Source of the DNA: Gibbula magus
Taxonomy: Eukaryota; Mollusca; Gastropoda; Trochida; Trochidae
DNA length: 64,000 nucleotides
Reading direction: 5' to 3'
NCBI GenBank assembly: GCA_936450465.1
Contig: OW388303.1
Coordinates: forward strand, 6,449,193 to 6,513,192
In this document: piece after piece, positions 11,484-22,070 of the stretch
Numbering within the stretch: the first letter of the stretch is position 1
How the letters are laid out: each line of letters begins with the position of its first letter
Program-made: the position numbers and the translations under genes
Notes under the pieces: model-generated
What the model was told of the DNA's origin: nothing
Databases searched by the model: none
Seen by the model: the letters and a program-made list of their open reading frames with translations, nothing else

Positions 11484-11815
11484 GAATAGCTTTAGGGACC
11501 TTATGTCCGCTATCGATTTAACGATCACTACCCCGGACATCGCTATAAATACCGAGTGGCAGGTATCTGATGATCCGTGGGGAAGTGATCACTTTCCTAT
11601 ATTTATTACACTAAATAATTTCCTTCCTATAAATAACTCAAATATTCCAAATTCACCCCCAAATCCTAAATTTCATTACAACAAGGCTGACTGGGACAAA
11701 TTTAATGCACTTTGCATCCAACTTAACCCAGCAGACCTTGAAAATAATGACCCCCAAACCTTTTCTGATAATTTCACTAATGCTATTATCAATGCTGCAA
11801 AACAAGCTATTCCAT

Positions 11816-11858
<43 letters not shown>

Positions 11859-12216
11859 ACCCAAATATTTCCAAACCCTCAGTTCCCTGGTGGACTGAGG
11901 AAATTAAAGTTGCGCGCAAACAGCGTAAAGCGGCCTTTAAAAAGGCAAAGCGCAACCTCTCAAAATTACCTTATGCTAGGCAATTAAAAAATAAAGTAAA
12001 TCAACTCATAAAACAAACAAAAACTCAACACTGGGAAAACTTCTGCGAGGAGTTGAATGGCAAAGCCAATTCCAGACAAGTCTGGAATAAACTTCAAGTC
12101 ATTCGTGGCGGAAAATGCAGAAGTAAAATCCCACCTATAAATAATCTTAAAAACCCTAAAGATAAAGCTAACGCAATTGCATCACACTTTGCTAAGGCAA
12201 GCAGCAACACCAACTA
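11484..12216 (+). pseudogene. LINE ORF2 5' part: endonuclease C-terminus and linker, frameshifted
   Basis: The first segment (frame of 11446) reads DLMSAIDLTITTPDIA and then a WGSDHFPIFI block, the terminal SDH motif of APE-type endonucleases, which cut the target DNA to prime reverse transcription. It runs into a poly-C tract at 11817-11858. After it the homology continues in another frame with a PWWTEEIKVARKQRKAAFKK block, the basic linker between endonuclease and RT in this superfamily. That frame stops at 12227, while the RT frame is open from about 12217. The shift is explained by loss of one C in the tac-cgg context. A functional product is therefore not expected from this copy. Confidence 0.8.
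11817..11858 (+). repeat. Poly-C tract, 42 bases, inside LINE coding sequence
   Basis: Uninterrupted run of 42 C between the endonuclease and RT segments. In frame it would encode 13-14 prolines. Its length is not compatible with the frames on both sides, so it contributes a frameshift. Such runs are hard to sequence and the count may be inexact. Confidence 0.85.
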
Positions 12217-14754
12217 CCGGAGTTTTTGAAAAACAAAAACAAATCCGCACCCACCGCAAAGCACCCAACAGATAACAAACCAATCAACAAAGCATTCACA
12301 ATGGAGGAGCTTCAATTTGTATTAAATAATAGGAAAAAAGGAACAGCCCCCGGGCTCGACCTAACCTCCTATCAAATAATTAAGAAGCTACCCACCTCCA
12401 CCCTTACTATTCTATTAAACCTATATAATACCATTTGGCAAGCAGGAAAGCTCCCCTCCAACTGGAAGGAAGCTTTAGTAATACCAATACCTAAACCCAA
12501 TAAACCCCCCGGGGATCCAAACTCCTATAGGCCCATCTCCCTAACTTCAAACCTATGTAAAGTAATGGAAGCAATGGTAAAACAACGCCTCCAATCTTAC
12601 CTAAAAACCAACCCATTAAATAACGACCAGAGTGGCTTCACTCCTGGTCGTTCAACCCTAAACAATCTTGCTCGCCTCGAGCAAGATATTAAACTTTCTC
12701 AATCCAACAAGCAATATACACTCGCAATCTTCCTGGATTTTTCCAAAGCATTTGATATGGTGTGGCATAACGGCCTCACCCAAAAATTAATTAAAAAAGG
12801 CCTTTCAGGCAACATAATTAATTATATCCAGGATTTCCTTCACAATAGGCAAATAACTGTCGGGGTCGAAAACCAAAAATCTGAAAACCACCTTTTAGAA
12901 AACGGCACCCCACAAGGCAGCATCATTAGCCCCACTCTATTCAACATAATGGTTGATGACCTTTTCGAGGGTATCAACAAAAAAATAAACACCTCCAAAT
13001 CTGCAGACGACGGCGCCCTCTGGGCACGTTGTAAAAACCCAAATAACGCTATCTCCTTACTCCAAACCGCATTAAATAAAATCAGCCGCTGGGCTGATAA
13101 ATGGGGCTTTAAACTAAATGCGGAAAAAACTGTAGGGGTAGTATTTAAACATAAAAATTCGCGCCCTATCTCCCCTAACTTATATATAAAAAATAACCTA
13201 ATTAAATTCCAAAAACAAACTAAATTTTTAGGGCTAATCTTTGACGAGCATCTCACATGGGAAGCTCATGTCAAAGAACTTAAACTTAGATGCTCGAAAG
13301 ACCTTAATGTCATGAGAGCAATCTCCGGCACAGGCTGGGGTGCAAATAGGCAAACCCTTCTCCATCTCTACTCCTCCCTCATAAGGTCCAAACTGGACTA
13401 TGGCGCACCTATATATAACTCCCTCCAACCAACCCAAATTAAAACCCTAAATTCTATTCAATATCAGGCACTAAGGGTAGCTACACGCACCGAAATGGGT
13501 AGCTCACTCGAAGCTCTCCAAGCCCTAACTGGTGAAATTCCCCTCGAACTGAGAAGGGACCAACTCACCTTAAACTTCTGGGATGGATCTTCGGAGGACC
13601 CCCTTATCAGGGAACTACTTACTAGTGGTCCCTCTAAACGTAAAACCGCAATTTTTAATAAACACCCCTTACGGGCTCCAATCTCCCACCGCATAAAAAC
13701 ACTTCTATCCCAAGCTAAGATGGAGCATATCAACCTCCCCCCCATAAATACGGTGCATCACCCTATTGCCCCCTTACCCATCCCCAAAATAAATCTCCAT
13801 CTTAGCAAAATAACTTCTAAACTAAACCCAAAACACGCTCAAACCACCACACTCAACTGCATACAAGAACACTGGTCCGACTGGTGTCACATATGCACAG
13901 ACGGGTCACGTGACCCCGATGCACGCACAACAGGCGTAGGCCTACACATTCAACACCCCACTCAACATTCCTACTCCAATAGGCCCCCTAACGACCAATC
14001 GGTCTTCACTGCTGAGCTTATGGCCATAGCACTCGCTTTATCCCACCCTAAAACTAAAGATCAGGGCAAAATTCTCATCCTTTCGGATTCTCTCAGTGCC
14101 CTTCAGGCACTTCAAAACAAATCTACAAAAAACCGCCCTGATCTAATTTCCAAAATTCTAAATTCTATTCAAAATCTAAATTTCCAAGGCAAGGCAGTAA
14201 AACTCCTATGGGTACCAGCGCACGTCGGTATATTTGGCAACGAAAAAGCCGACAAAGCTGCCAAGGAGGGCCTTAAACTACCTAAAATTCTACCCCTTTT
14301 TCATTCGAAACAAGAGGCAAAAAGCCTATCAAAATCTCATGCTAAGCGAGCATGGCACCTGCAATATACAAATTCCAAAACAGCACACCACACCAAACAA
14401 ATTATCTCCAAACCCTTAACTAAACAAAAAATATATTCCAAAAACAAAAATATTGATAGGGCAATAATTAAGCTCCAATCGGGGCATACAAAATTAAACT
14501 ATCATATCCACAAAACCAAAATCGCAAACATCCACCCAACATGCCCACACTGCCCACAGGCAGAAACAATTCACCACATCCTTATTGAATGCCCACAGTA
14601 TGCGGCCTTCCGCCACATACTTAAACTAAAATTAAGGGCCAACAATATCCAAACAAATAACATATATCAAATTCTAAACCCACACAATAATCACAGTACC
14701 TTCCAAGCGGTCGGCACTTATATAAAGGATTCGGGGCTTTTGGACCGAATCTAA
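12217..14754 (+). CDS. LINE reverse transcriptase-RNase H-CCHC segment
   Basis: Open for about 845 codons. Residues below are numbered from the TTG codon at 12226. The RT domain spans roughly residues 25-345. Motif A (LDFSKAFD) has its aspartate at 171. Motif B is GTPQGSIISPTLFN at 227-240. Motif C is SADD at 259-262, where members normally have F or Y before ADD. RNase H lies at about 553-682 with the set Asp559 (TDGS), Glu597 (AEL), Asp621 (SDS) and Asp676 (EKAD), plus His666 in VPAHVG. A CCHC finger at 773-789 (CPHC...H...C) follows. The protein would copy element RNA at a nicked chromosomal site, and RNase H would remove the template. It has no start of its own; it is the 3' part of a frameshifted ORF2. 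A single base change explains the Ser in motif C and probably weakens activity. Confidence 0.9.
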   Translation, partial: PEFLKNKNKSAPTAKHPTDNKPINKAFTMEELQFVLNNRKKGTAPGLDLTSYQIIKKLPTSTLTILLNLYNTIWQAGKLPSNWKEALVIPIPKPNKPPGDPNSYRPISLTSNLCKVMEAMVKQRLQSYLKTNPLNNDQSGFTPGRSTLNNLARLEQDIKLSQSNKQYTLAIFLDFSKAFDMVWHNGLTQKLIKKGLSGNIINYIQDFLHNRQITVGVENQKSENHLLENGTPQGSIISPTLFNIMVDDLFEGINKKINTSKSADDGALWARCKNPNNAISLLQTALNKISRWADKWGFKLNAEKTVGVVFKHKNSRPISPNLYIKNNLIKFQKQTKFLGLIFDEHLTWEAHVKELKLRCSKDLNVMRAISGTGWGANRQTLLHLYSSLIRSKLDYGAPIYNSLQPTQIKTLNSIQYQALRVATRTEMGSSLEALQALTGEIPLELRRDQLTLNFWDGSSEDPLIRELLTSGPSKRKTAIFNKHPLRAPISHRIKTLLSQAKMEHINLPPINTVHHPIAPLPIPKINLHLSKITSKLNPKHAQTTTLNCIQEHWSDWCHICTDGSRDPDARTTGVGLHIQHPTQHSYSNRPPNDQSVFTAELMAIALALSHPKTKDQGKILILSDSLSALQALQNKSTKNRPDLISKILNSIQNLNFQGKAVKLLWVPAHVGIFGNEKADKAAKEGLKLPKILPLFHSKQEAKSLSKSHAKRAWHLQYTNSKTAHHTKQIISKPLTKQKIYSKNKNIDRAIIKLQSGHTKLNYHIHKTKIANIHPTCPHCPQAETIHHILIECPQYAAFRHILKLKLRANNIQTNNIYQILNPHNNHSTFQAVGTYIKDSGLLDRI

Positions 14755-15007
14755 AACACACTTAAAAATCAAATACCATCCAAAATTAACAATTAAACCT
14801 ACCCCCTCTCCTCCCCCCGGCTTAACCTAACCTAGGTAATTTACATATTCCAAATTTCAAAATTTCTAAATTGCCTCCACCTTTTGGCCTGGCTTCAAAA
14901 TTATCCTCTTTATGGAACTTTCGGAACTTTATTAATGGTCCTTGCGACCCGAGTGGGAGAACAGCTCCGCTGAAAACCGCTCGTAAAATCCCCGTACTCA
15001 TCATCAA
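14755..15007 (+). mobile_element. LINE 3' UTR and tail
   Basis: About 250 non-coding bases between the ORF2 stop and the right target-site duplication, ending in the short tail tactcatcatcaa. Tails of simple repeats rather than poly-A are usual in the I superfamily. The C-rich strand bias continues for the first hundred bases. Confidence 0.7.
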
Positions 15008-15022
15008 CGAAAAGACTTTTGC
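15008..15022 (+). repeat. Right target-site duplication of the LINE
   Basis: Exact 15-base copy of 11469-11483; marks the 3' edge of the insertion. Confidence 0.8.
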
Positions 15023-15890
15023 TGAAAGAGGGTTATTATTTGACCAGCTTCTGTTTCCAAGTATTGTCATTGATGGAATTATAGGTTAATATTTTGTGTC
15101 TAATGTGCATTTGGATATTCATATTGTCCTTTTGGATACGTTAATAAGGTAAGTTTCTTACATTAATTGACACTCTTGATGAATTGTCAATTTAATACGA
15201 TGTTTATTTGATTATATTTGTTTAACCACACATTTTATTGAAAACATTATCTTATAAACTATGAAATTCTGAATGTTTTAATGTGTAATAAGTGATAACT
15301 AAATCGTAAAATGTAACATTGGGATGCGATGTTTTCGTAGGTGGATTCGTAGACGTATTATTCTTTTGATGTTTTAAAATATGTGGTGAGTTATTTTGAT
15401 TTTTGTAATGTACAGTTAGTAAATTAGGTTGTCGGTTAAAAACAGGATGTTGTGAAGTGCTTTTATTGTCGATGGCTTACAATAGGGTCTACGTCGCCGG
15501 CGTGCTTATCTCACGTTTGTTTTTTTATTTTAAACACAAACAATCTCTAACAAAAAATAACAACAACACCGACTATCTGATTTCGTTGTCTCAACTGTAC
15601 TTCGTTCATATTATCATATCTTGGTTTCATTTTGTCATCTTATATATCATTAGCATTGATTTATCCTATGTCTACGAACGTCTATGAATCCACCGTCTCT
15701 CACCAATTACATTTGATTTGATATATATAACGATATTTTGGTGCATTTGTAAAGTGAAACTTGATAACTAACATTACTCGAACAGATTACACAGCAGAAC
15801 AGCGATGTGGCATCATTGCAAAGCGTAGATATAACAGATTTACTGAACTATTCCCCAGTGTTTGCCATTGTAAATAGTAAGCGAATGTTT
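15023..15890. other. Gene-free AT-rich stretch
   Basis: Nothing recognisable; only a 76-codon hydrophobic, Leu/Ile/Tyr-rich chance frame. Confidence 0.5.
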
Positions 15891-15995
15891 ACACCCCGTC
15901 CCTTCACGTACGTCACTTCCGGTATCTTCCAACTCTCTAAGCCCCGCCCCATTTTTGGTTTGTTGGTCACGGGTGAAAAGCAGACGATGTTTTTG
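15891..15995 (-). repeat. Dispersed repeat with GC box and composite ETS/CRE-like motif, copy 2
   Basis: On the minus strand it reads aaatggggcggggc, then ataccggaagtgacgtacg. CCGGAAGTGACGT is the well-known composite arrangement of an ETS (GABP-type) site abutting a CRE-like site, common in animal core promoters. The similar stretch at 10.2-10.3 kb, where the ETS part is lost, suggests that this is a repeat carrying the motif rather than a unique promoter. No coding exon follows on the minus strand that I can support. Confidence 0.4.
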
Positions 15996-16119
15996 GGTGT
16001 TTTTCAGCCGCTCTAGTTTAATATAGGAACAATTTATGGATTTGTTTTTGGTCTCATCTTTCACAAAATAGTCTAATGAACCAATTGCAGTTAAGAATTC
16101 AATAGAAAATATTTTATTT

Positions 16120-16210
16120 CGGCCTTCCTTTAAAGTGAAAATATACGACGTTTCGGAGTATGTGCTTACTCCTTACTTTGAATCTAAGGAATAATAAACT
16201 GGTGAGGACA
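16120..16210 (-). mobile_element. Retroelement-terminus remnant, second hammerhead-like copy
   Basis: On the minus strand 16147-16172 reads GGAGTA-agcaca-TACTCC (a perfect 6-bp hairpin, suitable as helix II), then GAAAC and GTC. The flank ttttcacttta resembles that of the copy at 1490-1600. The CTGATGA block has decayed to attcaaa. Together with the first copy it implies a repeat family whose intact form had all hammerhead-like blocks. Confidence 0.4.
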
Positions 16211-18985
16211 CTCAATCAGATAGATTAAAATGGAAGAGAATGGGGCTATACCATGAGGGTTTGCAATACAAACATGAGGGTAGTCAACACTTGATTGCTA
16301 GATAAACAATGACATGTAGGCTTTATTGAAGTAGTGGCTACAAAGTGATTGTACATTAGTTATACAAATTGGTAAAACGAGGCTTATTGAAATTGTAAAT
16401 ACAGTTTGAGAAATTGTATACGTGTAGAATTGGTTAATGTAAACGTGAACGTCAGTTGATTAGAATAGTACGGCAAAGTAGATATGAAAGATGCAAAACG
16501 ACAGAGTGTCCGCTTAGAAGAAAGCCAAATCGAGACAAAGTCAGTACGCATGGCGCATACGTTTTTACTTAAGGGCTCAACATGTTTAATAAAAAAAATA
16601 GCAAACTCATATTGATGACAAAATTAACTTAATTTTGTAAGACATAATAACATATCTGATAATTTACCTACATGTATCTCCGGTGTTTTTAAATCTACCA
16701 TTTCCCCAAATACGGTAAAAGTAAGTCAAAGGTATCATCTTCCGTATTCCAAATCAACACTTAATCAGATTATTCTGCCTCGCAGAGTGAATTAACATGA
16801 CATATAACTCTTTTTGTCCCTGTTGTCACAGTAAATACAGCTACAATAATTTTCTCTCGGGTTCTTTGAAACAAGCTTGTCGGCGTTAAGTGCTGCGTAG
16901 TTAACTGGTCATATGTTCCCTGATAAAACAGTTCCTACAATGTGTGGCAGCACAGTCTACCATAGAAACCCGCAGGAATAACTGATAATATTGATCTCTG
17001 TTTCCATAAATCCCGAGGTCTGAGACAGGGTTATTTCCCCAAACACTTAATGTCTTCCAGCACACAATATTGATGTTATATAAAACAGCACCGCCGTGTT
17101 ATATCTAAATACTTTAAGTGATTTGACACACACTTGGTAGGGAGGTTTGCTTTTTATCAGATAGATATCGTTGTGGCACGAATTCTGTTTTCGCTGGAAT
17201 ATAATGTGACGGTTGTGTACTGTTATTGTAGGTCTTTGGTAATAAATATGATTCGTTGTGGACGGAAAATATTATAGTGTTATATTTTTTTCAATGTAAA
17301 TCTTTATTTATTCAAACTTATTACTATCTCGTTTCAAACAAATGTTGTCTCAGAAATTCAGTCTTATGGCACTCAAATTTTTAAATTTAACCCTTTTTTA
17401 ATTGTTGAAATGTTTGAATGTGCACATACTTATTGTATATATATTCTCAAATGAATACTGTTAAAATGACGATTGCAATAATAATTACTATACAGCAAAT
17501 TGGGTTATTAATGTACGTACTACATGTATATAGTTAACTATCAACTGGATTATTTACAGAAAATCGTTCTTATTCTTAATTAAACATTGATTTCTTTGGT
17601 CACGTGCAGTCCATGTGAATTAGTCTTATTCTTGTCCATCTAATTAATCATTTCTTTGAATTACCTTTACATGTAACATTAACATGATATATCGGCCGTC
17701 AAAGTATTTGTTAAAAAAACACATATATATCATGAGTATCGTATTTACTACGATGAAAACGTTGACATTCAGATGTGATGAATTAGTGAGTGGGTTTACA
17801 CTAGGAAGAATAAGAATATACATGTTGCCTACGTTATAAAGGTGAACACAGAGCTCGCATTGTATTTAATCCATTTCAAACCACAAACTACATTTATTAA
17901 TTAATATGTATGTTTAAATTTTATTTATGTTAATGTTTAAAATATATATGTTATCTGGTCGATTAACGACAGTTGATACCTCTACATATACCTGCCCTCA
18001 CCTTTTCCTGTCCTACATACACTATACATGTACGTCTTGACAAAACCGTACGTAGGGCCTCGTTTGATTGTTATCAAAATGTCGAATACCTACATGTCTG
18101 AACTCACATATCACATATTACACGTTTATTTTAGATTGCAATGCAGAGGTCTCTATTTGTGAATATCAGAATGTTTTAAACTTTTTACATATATACATTT
18201 CTCAAACTTAACGTCTTCTCTTCTACATATCCCAACTGCCTGTCCGTCTCTTGTACGTTGTTGTGAAAAGATTCATGTAATTATCTAGAGAAGATTTTCT
18301 AACTTGTACCAAATCCCTTTCTTGAATGAATCAAATATTTTAATCAAATATAATACACCCTTTTCGTTACACTTCAGGCTTCAACTTCCGCAAAGCATAA
18401 CTCGCGGGCATTACTGCATTTCGACAGTTTTTCAGTCCCAGCGGTTCAGAAAATCTCTAACACAGAGAATGTGCTAGATACAGGTGCGAGCAATGCCTTG
18501 CTGGAGAGGAGGGGTTGTGGACTTGTACTCCATAAATACTTTATGGATGTTTCGTCCCCATAATTTTGTGTATCCCTTTCATTTTGTTTTCCTGGCTTAC
18601 AGTATATCGTAGGCAGAACAAAATTCTAGTTGATAGGTTTTCTTACTTCAGTGGAGGGAAACTTTCATCCTTTGCCTTTATCCTGAATGACAAGTTTATA
18701 CTTTATACCACTTATGGTAAAGTGTAATGTAGTTATTTCTTTGTAGTTAAGTTGAACCGCACCGCGGCGAAAAAAAAATGTTAGCAATATAGATATACAT
18801 GAAATTCTTAGAACCCTTCCTGTTGATTGACTGTCTATTGGAATCATTTCAAACGAGATATCCATATCATTTCAGTGCAAAAACACGTACGGCTGATTGT
18901 CAACCACAACACGAAAACACGAAACTGATACAGTCACAGCACACAACAGCGGACACGGGTACAGTTGTTCTAATTAGTCAGACAA
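16211..18985. other. Gene-free AT-rich stretch
   Basis: No gene, RNA or transposon recognised over nearly 2.8 kb. Locally TA-rich (17880-17960). Short A or T runs only. Confidence 0.5.
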
Positions 18986-18989
18986 AACT

Positions 18990-19345
18990 GAATATCTGCC
19001 CCCAAGAATGTCATTTCATTCGAGATGCGAGGAATAGACCGCTTATTGTTGGTAGTAAAATGAAATAACTGTCACCAAGAGAGTCATAACATAGCAGTGA
19101 TTGAACCGTTACTGTTGACAGTGACATAACATACTATTAGTATGATTGCCACCAAGATAGTCATAGCATGCCACTGCAAGAACAATTATTGTTGGTAGTG
19201 ACATAAAATAAAACAAGTGACACCGAGATAGCCACGTTTAGAATCGTTATGGTTGATTTTCAAATGGAGTTACTGCCACCGAGACAGTCATAGCGTGTCA
19301 GTGCTAGAACGGTTATTGTTCATAGTGTATAGATCGATATGAACT
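18990..19345. repeat. Decayed tandem repeat, ~55-80-bp units
   Basis: Four to five units share gccaccaagatagtcatagc, then a gtgctagaacggttattgtt-like block and tagtgacata. Units start near 18995, 19069, 19145, 19217 and 19272. Divergence and unequal spacing mark it as old. Confidence 0.6.
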
Positions 19346-21550
19346 ATCAAAACAAGCTGACAGTAGTTGATGGAGAACTATCAAGTGTCGGACAGGCTGT
19401 TATAGAGTTTATCGTCTAGATTGACAGGCCAATGGTATGTCAAATATGATATGGAGGGGCTTTATGGTCTATGACATTGTTCAATGTGCTAGGTAAAACG
19501 AACTGTATGTATTATTATATTGATAAAAAATTACATGAAAAAAAACCGACAAACTTGAACAAATATAGATACGACACCATACTCCGTTGTAGTCATTGGA
19601 TTTTAATTGTTTTACGGAAACATAGCCGATGATTGGGACTTTGAAGTATATAGACAAAAGCTGTAGAATAGTAGGCATGGCACCTTTTCCAAACAAAATC
19701 GTCGTTTTTGTGGTATAAAGACAAGGAAACTATAACTTAAAGCACATGCCTTGATATATCTCCGTCTAGCAAACAATGAATCATGAGAATACCTTCGCTT
19801 AGAAACTGAACATGGTCAGTATATTGCTAACTGTGAGTTTTAAGTAACTATATTTATTCTGTCCTAACGCAAACCTCATTGTAATTCCTGATTCTGAGTT
19901 CAAATCATGACTTTTGAAATAATATTGTTTTAGGTAATTATATGTACATCAAGTGAGATAATAAAAAAAATGGTAAACATCTAATACCGCTTTCATGATT
20001 ATTTCCGTTAGTATTATTGCAGGCGGAAAGCCCGCAACACCGTGTGGCTGTTAATTATGGTGACCGTTTTGGTACTGCACTGATATTCAGTGTAGCATTG
20101 CATCCGCACCTTACTGCAAGTGGAACAATTTTCTTCAGCAGACAAATTTGTCATTTCATAAATAAAATGATAAACCATGGGAGGTTTATAGGTCTTGACT
20201 TTGTTCTTTGTTTGCTTTAACATGTCTTTTCAGTTGCCGGTTTAATGTATGTGTTTGGTAACTAGGTTAATGGTAAAAAGAACAGACATTATGGCAGCAG
20301 GGAAAACATGTTAGCATTCTCGCTCAAGATGAGAAAAGTTGAAATTAGTTTTGAAATTTAGTTTTTGTGAGAATTGCATTCTTTAGATGAGTTCTTTAGC
20401 GAAATTGGTTTCAAGATCGAAAGAAATGAAGAAATTTCAGAGACGCTGAACCGAGGAAAATCGGACTTCATCAAAGTCAGGAAATAGCTTCATCAAGAAG
20501 AAACCAAACGTGCATCTGAGAGTTTTAAATGTGTGCCGTGAGGAAATTCTTTAGGTTTTAACGTGGAAGGAAAAATGAACTGATTATTTTGTGAAATTTA
20601 AACTGTACGTTTACGTAGGTATTATAATCATATTTTTCATAAATCCACATACTCTTTGAAATATAACCTTTAAAAGGGTAACACAACTTTGGGTTAATAT
20701 TTCAAGTTGAGTTAGTCACTTGATTAATGAAACTGAGAGCTTGAAAAGACTTATTCAACAAACAATGCTGTTAAAATTTCAGTTTGCATTATAATGGCAC
20801 AAATCGTATCATCTAATACGTGAAAAAAATACTGTAAAAAGAAACATAAGATTATTGGTTCAATATCTTTTATGTGAAATTATCCTATCATATTTGAAGG
20901 ATATATCATAATAATGATAACACATTATTCTTAAACGTAACATTTAACTGTATTTGTGATAAACTCTTTACGTATAGACTCATTTATCCTGTATAAAAAG
21001 AAACATAAGCTTTTGCTTCAATTCTTTTATTCACATTTTAATGTGAAATTACTAAATAACAGTTAAACAATAAACTACAGTAATGAGAAAAATACTATTT
21101 TAAATCGATTGAAAATATACAATTTTCTATTTCATCGAAAATGACTCATGATTTAGTGATGAGTCGTTTTCATAAACGATCCCAGTTTTTCCGATAACAA
21201 ATTGTTCTGTTATATTTTAAAATGTTTAAATAATAATCAGTTCACTTCGTTTCTAATTGAAGACTCAATTTCAAGCAGGAAAATCTGACATTGGTTTGAA
21301 CAGATTAGAAATCACTTTCTTTGTGGAGGACAAAACATTCTATCAAAGACCCTGACTGAGATTCCTTTCAGGGGATATTAATTTCTAACCTCATGCATTT
21401 AGAGCGACTTTTCGCAGCATAACAAAAACTATTTTAAAGAGTCCTGTTTAATCTATAGCAAAGCCGATTTTGAAGGAGCGGTCTTAAAGTTACCCAGAAC
21501 CAAACTGAAGGATTCAAATGGCACTCAAAGTCACTTTATTCTCTTAACAA
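19346..21550. other. Gene-free stretch upstream of the candidate promoter
   Basis: No gene seen. Contains a short hairpin at 21137-21171 (gaaaatgactcatg pairs with gatgagtcgttttc, one mismatch plus an end mismatch, 7-base loop). Two opposite-strand frames at 20014-20223 mirror each other and are not supported. Confidence 0.45.
21137..21171. repeat. Short hairpin
   Basis: Arms gaaaatgactcatg and gatgagtcgttttc, 7-base loop. No U run or associated gene shows a function. Confidence 0.5.
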
Positions 21551-21559
21551 TTGTCCACG

Positions 21560-21856
21560 ATCGATTTTAGTCCATTTTGTATTCAAGCCAACACACTGTC
21601 GTCTGCTACTGCAGTGCAGGGAACATGCAGAAGAATTCTTCCATTCCACAATTGATTGCGAAGGTTTCGCGCCTAGTGACGTTTCCCTCTCTTGAGAATT
21701 CTCGTAATTATCATCCTCGAGCCGACTGGCTTCTCTGCGCATGCGCGGTTCCTGCTTCTGCAGCAAGTGGCAAGTATCGTCTGCCTGCTCTGGAATCGGG
21801 AGAATCTGTCAAAATATTGGAAATATTTGGAGAGGAGGGATACATTCTGTGCAAAA
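21560..21856 (+). promoter_or_regulatory. Candidate promoter and 5' UTR with NRF-1 palindrome
   Basis: A local rise in GC and CpG (gcgaaggtttcgcgcctagt near 21659, ctgcgcatgcgcgg at 21735-21748) in AT-rich DNA. TGCGCATGCGC is the NRF-1 core palindrome, a hallmark of constitutive animal promoters without a TATA box. It lies about 120 bases upstream of the candidate start codon at 21857. An in-frame upstream ATG at 21692 exists, but translation from it would place the NRF-1 site inside the coding sequence, so I prefer the later start. Confidence 0.5.
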
Positions 21857-21980
21857 ATGACGGAGAGTGCCGAAACTGACCCGCCAAGATGGAGTCTTAT
21901 TCAGTTCGCCCTTCTGTGTTTCTATACCATGGGATTCAGCGGGCTGAGCAGCATACCGTACTACATACACAGGCATACAG
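21857..21980 (+). CDS. Candidate first coding exon, membrane protein of unknown family
   Basis: ATG in the favourable context caaaaATGa opens 41 codons plus one base, beginning MTESAETDPPRW, followed by a hydrophobic stretch (about residues 13-34, with FALLCFYTMGF) and then a short polar end YYIHRHT. The exon ends at acag/GTAGGT, a near-perfect donor, giving a phase-1 intron. The hydrophobic run fits a first transmembrane helix or a signal anchor; a cleaved signal peptide is less likely because the acidic N-terminus is long and has only one basic residue. I do not recognise the family and found no second exon, so the intron would be long. An NRF-1 site upstream and a donor directly after the open segment are what separate this from chance frames. 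Confidence 0.5.
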
Positions 21981-22070
21981 GTAGGTCCCATGTGTAACTT
22001 CTCTCTCCATGTGATCCGTCAGCGCTGACTCACTCACCGGCCTTCGGCTCTTATGTCGTTAATGGTGGTC

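Larger units (their letters stand above)
11484..15007 (+). mobile_element. 5'-truncated I-superfamily LINE retrotransposon
   Basis: A 3.5-kb insertion bounded by an exact 15-bp target-site duplication. In order it encodes the last part of an APE-type endonuclease, a linker with a PWW block, a reverse transcriptase, an RNase H with all four catalytic acidic residues, and a CCHC finger. About 250 bases of 3' UTR end in catcatcaa. ORF1 and most of the endonuclease are missing. RNase H after the RT excludes Jockey, CR1, L1 and RTE and points to the I superfamily (I/Nimb-like). The sense strand is C-rich and G-poor, unlike the flanks. The copy is defective: poly-C expansion, a frameshift near 12217 and a changed RT catalytic box. 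The long intact 3' ORF and perfect duplication suggest a fairly recent insertion. Confidence 0.92.

Noticed and set aside
11653..11955. Minus-strand poly-glycine frames opposite the poly-C tract
   Set aside because: Shadow of the LINE coding strand and the homopolymer.
11484..15007. Endogenous retrovirus or other viral insertion
   Set aside because: No LTRs, gag, protease, integrase or envelope; APE endonuclease, RT and RNase H order with a short target duplication is that of a non-LTR retrotransposon.
21577..21879. 100-codon frame overlapping the candidate promoter
   Set aside because: Different frame from the candidate exon, no recognisable domain, and overlaps the NRF-1 site; treated as 5' UTR or chance.
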